Position numbers and translations under genes: made by a program. This document shows positions 7,155 to 12,040 of a stretch of DNA of 12,040 nucleotides, in pieces (positions within the stretch are counted from its first letter, which is position 1; every line of letters starts with the position of its first letter). The notes under the pieces are model-generated. The model ran no database searches. It was not told the origin of the DNA and saw only the letters and a list, made by a program, of their open reading frames with translations. Source of the DNA: Deltaproteobacteria bacterium (GTDB taxonomy: Bacteria; Desulfobacterota; Binatia; UBA9968); the NCBI GenBank assembly GCA_020027655.1, contig JAHKKJ010000048.1, forward strand, positions 1 to 12,040, written 5' to 3'.

Positions 7155-7295
7155 ATGGGTACGTTGGATATAGTGCTGCTGGCGACCTTCTGGTACATGC
7201 TGAAATCTGTGCCCGGACTCATGCAATTCGTTGGCTACTTTTTCGGCTTTGTATTAGCGTCCTGGGCGTTTGACCAATACTTCCGGCGCGACTGA
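7155..7295 (+). CDS. Possible 46-aa hydrophobic mini-protein
   Basis: An ATG at 7155 opens a 46-codon frame closed by TGA at 7293-7295. The protein has a hydrophobic N-terminal half (LDIVLLATFWYMLK) and a second aromatic-rich hydrophobic stretch (GLMQFVGYFFGFVLASWAF), ending in a positive tail (YFRRD). This is the layout of a small inner-membrane protein with one or two helices. There is no convincing RBS, and an in-frame TTG at 7137 is the only other start. No family is recognised. It could be a chance ORF, but consecutive hydrophobic residues with a charged end are less common by chance. Confidence 0.3.
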   Translation: MGTLDIVLLATFWYMLKSVPGLMQFVGYFFGFVLASWAFDQYFRRD

Positions 7296-7349
7296 AACAA
7301 AAGCCGCTGCCGTTTAACTTTCCCACTTTAACTGTTTGATCTTCATACT

Positions 7350-7387
7350 GTCACGGGGGCTTGTCGAAGGGTCCGCCGGGCCGTGAC
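7350..7387. repeat. 7-bp inverted repeat, possible RNA hairpin
   Basis: GTCACGG (7350-7356) is complementary to CCGTGAC (7381-7387). Inside, after an internal loop, GGC can pair with GCC, making a 38-base stem-loop. It lies between the 46-aa ORF and the ThDP-enzyme promoter. There is no T-run, so a terminator role is uncertain. Confidence 0.45.
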
Positions 7388-7542
7388 CATAGATCCTGGC
7401 AACTCGAACTGAGCCGCGAAGGGGAGACGCCCTACTCTCTGAATTGTGTTCCGCGTTGATTTTTTGACGTTTCGGCTGTCTGCACGGGCTCCCGTGACCG
7501 TTCGGACGATGATTGATTGTGATTCATGATCCGAGGAAATGC

Positions 7543-7569
7543 TTGACTGTATTTATGCAATTGTATGAT
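7543..7569 (+). promoter_or_regulatory. Candidate promoter of the ThDP-enzyme gene, with near-palindrome over the -10 region
   Basis: TTGACT (7543-7548) and TATGAT (7564-7569) each match the consensus in 5 of 6 bases, but the 15-base spacing is short, so the promoter may need an activator. ATGCAATTGTAT (7555-7566) is an inverted repeat with 5 of 6 paired positions overlapping the -10 box, a plausible operator. The leader would be about 70 bases. Confidence 0.4.
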
Positions 7570-7608
7570 ACAGAGGATGAAGCATTGGAAGTATGAGCAG
7601 ATGTTAGC

Positions 7609-7626
7609 CTGACGTTTTTTTGTCAG
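7609..7626 (+). promoter_or_regulatory. Small leader hairpin
   Basis: CTGAC (7609-7613) pairs with GTCAG (7622-7626) around a loop that is almost all T. It lies 8 bases before the RBS AAGGAG (7635-7640). It is too small to be a recognised riboswitch; any role is speculative. Confidence 0.3.
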
Positions 7627-7645
7627 CAAACCTAAAGGAGCGACA

Positions 7646-9325
7646 ATGGGTCGAATCACTGGAGCTGATCTAATCTGCAGAGCGCTTAAGCTCGAAGGGG
7701 TGACCAATATTTTTGGCCTGGCCGGCGATCATATCCTGCCGGTATTAGACACTATGGCGGATCAGGACTTTCATATCACCGATACCCGTCACGAACAGGC
7801 GGCGGTCCATATGGCGGATGCCTGGGCTCGTATCACCGAGCAGCCCGGCGTTTGCATGTACACCACTCCAGGATTCGCCAATGCAATTCCCGGCCTCACC
7901 AACGCCCTGCACAGCGAAAGCCCGGTCATCTCCATCGCCGGTTGTGCCGACCTCCACGACTTGGGGCGTGGCGGCCAGCAGGAGATCGACCAGGTGCATA
8001 TGGCTGCCCCGATGACCAAGGGTTCATTCCTCGTCGATGATGCGCGAAGGATTCCTGAATTTATCCGCCGGGCGATGCGCCTGGCTTTCAGCGGCCGGCG
8101 GGGGCCGGTTCACTTGACGATCCCTATTGACCTACAAGAAGGGAGCATAGACGAAGAGCAAGTGGAGTTGTACGGACCGGATAAATACCGCGCGAAAGAG
8201 TCAATGCTTGCCCATCCGGAAAGCGTGGGGCGGGCGATCGCGTTCCTGCGCCAGGCAAAGAAACCTCTGATTATTGCTGGAAGCGCGGCCGGTTATACTC
8301 TTTCCGGTGATGCCCTCCAGCGCTTCATCGAAACCACACGCCTGCCGGTGCTGACGGAAGAGCAATCCCGCGGTTTGATCTCTGATGATCACCCATACGT
8401 CTTTGGGTTTTTCGAGCGCGGCTTGAATCGGGCGGCCGCCAAGGTTCGCGAAGCCGACGTTGTTTTGCTGCTGGGACGCAAGCAAGACTTTACCATCGGT
8501 TTTTGCCGTCCGCCCCACGTGGGAGTGGATGCTAAGATCGTCCAGGTCGATCCTTCGGCTTTGGAGATCGGTCGCAATCGGGGAGTTGCCGTGGGCATGG
8601 TCGGCGATGTCACCAGCGTTTTGGATCAGTTGACGAAGGAAGCCGCCAGCTTCACATGGAAGGACCTTCCGTGGCTGGATGAATTGCGCGAGGCGCGCGC
8701 TGCGCAGTCGATATGGGCGGAGAATTTGGCTCGCACCGAAACCCCGATGCATGCCCTGTTTGTTCACAAAACCATCAAGTCTATGCTGTGTCCCGACGAC
8801 TGCCTCGTCTTTGATGGCGGAGACTTTTGCCATTTCGGTCGTTCTTTATTACCTGCGCTCAAGCCCAAACGGTGGTTTTACGTTTCCAGTTTAGGGATGT
8901 TGGGATCTTCGCTACCTACGGCGCTGGCCGCCAAAGTAGCCTATCCCGATTCACGGGTGATTATGCTCACAGGCGATGGAGCGTTTGGCTTCAATGGCAT
9001 GGAATTCGATACCGCGGTGCGCCATAGACTCAATATCGTGGCGATATTAGGTAACGATTCCGCCTGGGGCATCGACCGGCAAATCCAGCTCGGCTTATAC
9101 GGCCGGCCCGTGGCTACCGACCTACTGCAGACGCGCTACGAACAGGTCGTTCAAGGCCTCGGTGGGTACGGGGAGTTTGTGGAGCGCGCTGAAGATCTGG
9201 AACCCGCGTTACAGCGTGCGTTTGCTTCGGGACGTCCGGCGTTGCTAAACGTTGCAGTTCAGCGGGCGATCAGTCCTCGAGCCGAAGCGGCTATCGGTCG
9301 CCGCAAAGCTGCTACCGCCAAGTGA
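7646..9325 (+). CDS. Thiamine diphosphate-dependent acetolactate synthase-like/ILVBL-like enzyme (559 aa)
   Basis: A full-length three-domain ThDP enzyme. The start is set by AAGGAG five bases before ATG. The N-terminal PYR domain has NIFGLAGDH and TRHEQAAVHMADAWAR, where Glu50 is the conserved cofactor-activating glutamate, then GGQQEIDQ and GPVHLTIPIDL (153-163). The central domain runs from ~190 to 330, including VVLLLGRKQDF (272-282) and KIVQVDPS. The C-terminal PP domain has LTGDGAFGFNGMEFDTA (GDG 443-445) and ILGNDSAWG (467-475), the Mg/ThDP motif. Asn-Asp instead of Asn-Asn is usual in the ILVBL/2-hydroxyacyl-CoA-lyase-like branch, as is the DLLQTRYEQV segment. So it is probably not the valine-pathway synthase; no ilvN or ilvC is nearby. 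It may decarboxylate or cleave a 2-oxo or 2-hydroxy acid. The gene stands alone behind its own promoter. Confidence 0.88.
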   Translation: MGRITGADLICRALKLEGVTNIFGLAGDHILPVLDTMADQDFHITDTRHEQAAVHMADAWARITEQPGVCMYTTPGFANAIPGLTNALHSESPVISIAGCADLHDLGRGGQQEIDQVHMAAPMTKGSFLVDDARRIPEFIRRAMRLAFSGRRGPVHLTIPIDLQEGSIDEEQVELYGPDKYRAKESMLAHPESVGRAIAFLRQAKKPLIIAGSAAGYTLSGDALQRFIETTRLPVLTEEQSRGLISDDHPYVFGFFERGLNRAAAKVREADVVLLLGRKQDFTIGFCRPPHVGVDAKIVQVDPSALEIGRNRGVAVGMVGDVTSVLDQLTKEAASFTWKDLPWLDELREARAAQSIWAENLARTETPMHALFVHKTIKSMLCPDDCLVFDGGDFCHFGRSLLPALKPKRWFYVSSLGMLGSSLPTALAAKVAYPDSRVIMLTGDGAFGFNGMEFDTAVRHRLNIVAILGNDSAWGIDRQIQLGLYGRPVATDLLQTRYEQVVQGLGGYGEFVERAEDLEPALQRAFASGRPALLNVAVQRAISPRAEAAIGRRKAATAK

Positions 9326-9363
9326 TTTAGTCGGCAAGTTTTAACGGGCCGTCTCAAACTCGT

Positions 9364-9377
9364 CTGCACTCTTGCAG
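9364..9377 (+). terminator. Weak hairpin after the ThDP gene
   Basis: CTGCA-CTCT-TGCAG gives a 5-bp stem and 4-base loop 38 bases after the stop codon. Only a TCTT follows, so this is at most a weak terminator. Confidence 0.25.
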
Positions 9378-9600
9378 TCTTAAAACTGGTAGCGATCCAT
9401 AGCGCTGACTGAATCCTTTCGGATACTCACCCGTATCATAAAGTTACTTGCTCTTTGGCCTCCAAAGCCGTGCCAAGCCGACCGTCCTAAAATTCCATTT
9501 CTATTCCGCTAGGTTGCTCAACGTCCCCGTAGTGACTCGGGCTGGCATCAACATTGCGCTACTAGTTTGACGGCAGCTGAGGAAACAAATGGAGGGATTT

Positions 9601-9732
9601 ATGATGATACACAGGCTGTTTGTCTCGATGACGGTTGCTGGGCTTCTCTGTGGATATATGGCGATGCTATACGCGCTCATGCGCATCCTAGTTCTTATCG
9701 ATCATTCTTATTTCCTGAGTCTGGCTATGTAG
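9601..9732 (+). CDS. 43-aa hydrophobic mini-protein with a strong RBS
   Basis: GGAGG (9591-9595) stands five bases before ATG-ATG at 9601, the best start signal in this gap. The 43-residue product begins MMIHRLFVSM and continues with hydrophobic VAGLLCGYMAMLYALMRILV, so about residues 7-33 would form one or two short membrane helices; the tail is HSYFLSLAM. Its stop at 9730-9732 lies 25 bases from the end of the convergent lipoprotein gene. No family is recognised. Overlapping readings in another frame (9567-9791) have no RBS and no hydrophobic logic, so I prefer this frame. A leader or a toxin-like mini-protein is possible, but nothing nearby looks like a partner. Confidence 0.5.
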   Translation: MMIHRLFVSMTVAGLLCGYMAMLYALMRILVLIDHSYFLSLAM

Positions 9733-9757
9733 GGCTTAGGAGCCGACGTGTCGAAGG

Positions 9758-10570
9758 CTATTTGGAATTTTTCAGTGCGAGTGACTTCTGATAGCGCTGC
9801 ATGGCTGCTTTAGTTTTGGGACCTAGAATCCCATCGATGGGACCGGGGTCGAAACCGGCGCCTCTCAAGCGCGATTGCTCTTGCCGGATCTTTTCGCTGC
9901 TCAGAGTTTGATTCCCACTAGTAGTTATTTTATCGGGCTCAATTCCCACCAGTCTTGCTGCGACCGGATAGCTTTTCTCCTCCGAAGGCACAGATGTTCG
10001 TCTATCTGCAGTTTGAAGCTCCCTATCCAAAATTGGCGGCGAATTTTTGAGCATCGTGCACCCTGCTTCAAAACGTAAAAACGCGGCTCTCGTCTTGGCA
10101 CCCGAAACCCCATCGATTGGACCGGGATCGAAGCCGGTATCTTTCAGGCGTACTTGGAGCAGCCGGATTTCTTCGCTCTTCGGACTGTTACTACTCGCAT
10201 TATCGAGTCTTGCTGTTTGAGCATCCACCGGGGAGGTTTCCAAGAGGTCTTTGAGGTTTGCGCATGCTGCTTGCAACCGAAGCAGCCCTGATCTGGTCTT
10301 CGGGCCGAGAATCCCATCAAGGGGTCCAACATAAAAACTTGCCGCCTTAAGTCGAGCTTGCAACATCCGGACTTCCGCTTTGCTGACAGTTGGATTGGCG
10401 GCGGTTGTTGGTGTGATCGTTCGATCATTAGCGGTTTCCACAGGAGTCGATGAGACGGGAGCGGGCGTTGGTTCGGGAGCCTTCGGCGCCTGAACCTCTT
10501 CTTTATTCAGCCACCCGCATCCCGAAACCAAGAACAAGAATAACAACGTCTTTGTTACGATTCTTGCCAT
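9758..10570 (-). CDS. Lipoprotein with three peptidoglycan-binding (PG_binding_1-like) repeats (270 aa)
   Basis: AAGGAGG (10577-10583 on the minus strand) lies six bases before the ATG at 10570; an extension to 10612 is not needed. Residues 1-18 are a lipoprotein signal peptide (MARIVTKTLLFLFLVSGC) with Cys18 lipidated. A Pro/Thr-rich linker (about 28-60) is followed by three repeats, near residues 66-103, 134-171 and 225-262. Each has a helix with LQxRLK or QSRLR, then GFDPGPIDG or FYVGPLDG, a G-x-KT-R/K turn and a final helix. The DG-x-x-G-x-KT pattern is the signature of PG_binding_1, which binds the glycan or peptide of murein. No hydrolase domain is attached, so the protein may tether the outer membrane to the wall or recruit other factors. 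The repeats are also seen in the DNA as related blocks. It may target septum or pole; this is unproven. Confidence 0.85.
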   Translation of the reverse strand: MARIVTKTLLFLFLVSGCGWLNKEEVQAPKAPEPTPAPVSSTPVETANDRTITPTTAANPTVSKAEVRMLQARLKAASFYVGPLDGILGPKTRSGLLRLQAACANLKDLLETSPVDAQTARLDNASSNSPKSEEIRLLQVRLKDTGFDPGPIDGVSGAKTRAAFLRFEAGCTMLKNSPPILDRELQTADRRTSVPSEEKSYPVAARLVGIEPDKITTSGNQTLSSEKIRQEQSRLRGAGFDPGPIDGILGPKTKAAMQRYQKSLALKNSK

Positions 10571-10704
10571 GGGAGGCCTCCTTAACTGGCGCAAAATGCT
10601 CCAAATACGCAAGGGACATGCCGGTCAATTCCGTTACAAATTAGCTACGAAAAAGGCAATTTTTCAGCAGCCTGCAGCTATATTGGGGCTAACGCGGGAC
10701 ATAG

Positions 10705-11465
10705 TTGTTCAGTCTGGAGAGTCGAATCATTGAACCGTTACACAACGACGGGGCGGAGAAACGGCCTGGGATGTAGCGGTAGTTGGGATTGTCCATCGGT
10801 TTGCCCGTCGTTTCGGACTCGTTTCATATCTCGGTGTTCTGCTGATCGCGAAGGAGGAGTTGCTTGGAGTCATCGCCCGAGCTTGCCAAACGGAAAGTGG
10901 TTGGCGAGATTAAGTTAGAGCAGGAGAATGCGTTGGGCAATATTCTTAAACAATCCATGGACCTGTTGACGATGATTATTGGGGTTGTTGCACATAACGA
11001 CGATTGAGGCTGATGCCGTAAGAGTGGAGTACACTGAATTAATCTCTATAGCTCCTCGAGGAACTAACGGCGAATTATGATCTTCCGTCGGGCAAAGATC
11101 TCAGCCTCAACTGGGATTATCCGTCTGACCTGCCAAGATGAGGACTGACGGCGAGAAGCTTAGGGATGTTGTACAGAATCTCATCAGCAATGCTAGTAAG
11201 TTTTACGGAGAAGGGCCGTGTGACGGTAAACGTACGGCATCTTCCAGAAGCGGATATGTTTGAGCTCAAGGTAACGGATACCGGAATAGAAATTCCCAAA
11301 GAAAAGGTTCAATTCATTTTCGATACGAACAGGTGGACAGCTCCGCTACCCGGAGGTATGGCGGTGTAGGGCCAGGACTTTACATTGTGAAGAAATTTAC
11401 TGATATAGGGTTGATGTCAAAAGCGAGCTAGGTAGAGATCCACGTTCGTGGTACGTTTGCTTGTA
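10705..11465 (+). pseudogene. Decayed GAF-domain histidine kinase, phosphoacceptor region deleted
   Basis: No single frame is open, but pieces in changing frames give a coherent kinase: IIEPLHNDGAEKR (from 10705), FARRFGLVSYLGVLLIAKEE (10800s, the GAF motif), GEIKLEQENALGNILKQSMD (from 10903), TIEADAVRVEYTELI (11000-11045), LLEELTANYDLPSGKDLSLN (from 11052), TDGEKLRDVVQNLISNASKF (from 11144, the N-box of HATPase), FTEKGRVTVNV, LKVTDTGIEIPKEKVQFIFD, then RYGGVGPGLYIVKKFTDI (from 11354; G-box, with GPGL for GLGL) and STFVVRL (from 11439). The reading frame changes at least seven times and several stops intervene. Between the GAF end and GEIK only ~25 bases remain, so the H-box helix is missing. 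It cannot encode an active kinase. The left boundary is soft. Confidence 0.85.
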
Positions 11466-11583
11466 GGTGCTGTGTCGTGTGGCTCGGATTCTCAGCGTTC
11501 TTACAACGGCTCTGTTCCGTGAAAAAGCTGGAGTACGAGAAGTTTAAATCGGGTTTTCTGAGCAGCGGATGTCCGGATTGGGG
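11466..11583. other. Short spacer between the kinase remnant and the small WPxxTWF gene
   Basis: No gene or response-regulator remnant is recognisable in any frame. Confidence 0.4.
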
Positions 11584-11928
11584 CTAGTCCCCGCCATTCG
11601 ATTGCCGTATGGTAATAGTGCCCAAGGCGCATTCATATACGAAGTCAGGTTCTGCCAGCTTCTTTCTTTGCTGTTCTCTGACTTGGCGTAGACGTTTCTG
11701 GAACCAGGTGCCTCTGGGCCAACCTACGCCATTGTGTTCTGAGTCGCGGTCGTTTTCTTGTTGATATATTCCCTGCTTCAGTTTGACTTCGTCAAAAAGA
11801 ATTCGAAAGCCCATCGTCATCTCCCGCAGTGAACTGCCGGCTGGGTGTTTGCCAATTAAGCTGGAAATGACAGACCCAGCGCGTAAAAAACTTTTATCCC
11901 TTGCTAGGATGTCTTTCCCCATCTTCAA
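11584..11928 (-). CDS. WPxxTWF protein, copy B (about 114 aa, unknown function)
   Basis: The frame runs from TTG at 11928 (or ATG at 11922) to TAG at 11584-11586; a stop precedes it, so it is not a cut-off longer gene. Residues 1-55 are mixed helix with basic and hydrophobic parts (KSFLRAGSVISSLIGKHPAG, FRILFDEVKLKQGIYQQ). Residues 60-84 carry the motif D-x-x-S-x-x-N-x-x-x-WPxxTWFxxRLxxVR shared with the 63-aa protein at 5969-6160. A basic helix (REQQRKK) and a tail ending SNGGD follow. There is no signal peptide or clear membrane helix, and I know no family. A promoter with TTGACA lies upstream. The start codon is uncertain because no good RBS precedes it. Confidence 0.55.
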   Translation of the reverse strand: MKMGKDILARDKSFLRAGSVISSLIGKHPAGSSLREMTMGFRILFDEVKLKQGIYQQENDRDSEHNGVGWPRGTWFQKRLRQVREQQRKKLAEPDFVYECALGTITIRQSNGGD

Positions 11929-11976
11929 AGCGATTTCGAGCTCGGAAAGAAAGTTACTTTATTGTTGATCTAATCG

Positions 11977-12006
11977 CATATAGTAAACGCTTGGGATATG
12001 TGTCAA
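11977..12006 (-). promoter_or_regulatory. Candidate promoter of the WPxxTWF copy B gene
   Basis: On the minus strand TTGACA (plus 12001-12006) is a full-consensus -35 box. TATATG (plus 11977-11982, 18-base spacing) is the best -10; TACTAT at 15-base spacing overlaps it. The leader would be about 45 bases to the TTG at 11928. Confidence 0.45.
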
Positions 12007-12040
12007 GAGATTTTATTTGATAAAGAATAGGCGGTCCGAA

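Larger units (their letters stand above)
7296..7645. other. 350-base gap with a hairpin, promoter-like site and leader of the ThDP gene
   Basis: The gap holds a 7-bp inverted repeat (7350-7387), a promoter-like site (7543-7569) and a small leader hairpin (7609-7626), given separately. No ORF in it is supportable. Confidence 0.5.

Noticed and set aside
6941..7222. 93-codon minus-strand reading in the gap after the PPOX gene
   Set aside because: Contains a serine/cysteine-rich part, lacks an RBS and overlaps the hairpin and the 46-aa ORF; no family match recalled.
8201..8833. 210-codon minus-strand reading inside the ThDP gene
   Set aside because: Antisense shadow of a clearly coding frame with all motifs intact.
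9567..9791. 74-codon reading over the 43-aa ORF
   Set aside because: No RBS and a composition unlike a protein; the frame starting at 9601 has the RBS.
10602..10628. Minus-strand TTGACC with CAAATA-type -10 upstream of the PG-binding lipoprotein
   Set aside because: A 15-base spacing and a poor -10 make it no better than background.

Overview
This is chromosomal DNA of an uncultured-type Gram-negative soil or groundwater bacterium. Evidence for that: two lipobox lipoproteins, a NitT/TauT-type substrate-binding protein tail, an F420/FMN split-barrel (PPOX) protein, an ILVBL-like ThDP enzyme, and a GAF-histidine kinase remnant of a type I associate with Deltaproteobacteria, Binatota or NC10-like genomes. 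The lineage is my inference from gene style and cannot be proven from the window.

Layout. 1-1262 (+): the tail of a probable ABC substrate-binding protein, then a lipid-anchored putative metallopeptidase with a HEDLH motif. 1360-1545 (+): a 61-aa 4-oxalocrotonate tautomerase-like enzyme with its own promoter-like site and a strong RBS. 1591-3673 (-): a two-gene overlapping operon, a GT4 glycosyltransferase followed by a SAM-dependent O-methyltransferase. 3817-5624 (+): a housekeeping pair joined by an ATGA overlap, tRNA-dihydrouridine synthase then a Maf nucleotide pyrophosphatase. 5625-7645: a gene-poor stretch with a 63-aa WPxxTWF protein, a PPOX flavoprotein, a possible 46-aa hydrophobic protein, and several repeats, hairpins and promoter-like sites. 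7646-9325 (+): a complete ThDP-dependent acetolactate synthase-like enzyme. 9601-9732 (+): a 43-aa membrane mini-protein with a good RBS. 9758-10570 (-): a lipoprotein with three peptidoglycan-binding-type repeats. 10705-11465 (+): a badly decayed GAF-histidine kinase whose phosphoacceptor region is gone. 11584-11928 (-): a second WPxxTWF protein read from a promoter with a consensus TTGACA box.

How the parts relate. Most genes are unrelated housekeeping or accessory functions in short transcription units. The real functional couplings are GT4 plus methyltransferase (cell-surface or secondary-metabolite glycoside modification) and Dus plus Maf (tRNA modification and nucleotide-pool cleaning, coupled by translation). 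The two least explained items are the WPxxTWF mini-protein pair, which appears to be an undescribed small family present twice in 6 kb, and the short hydrophobic ORFs in the gaps. I found no CRISPR array, tRNA, rRNA, transposase or phage gene, and no convincing multi-gene new system.
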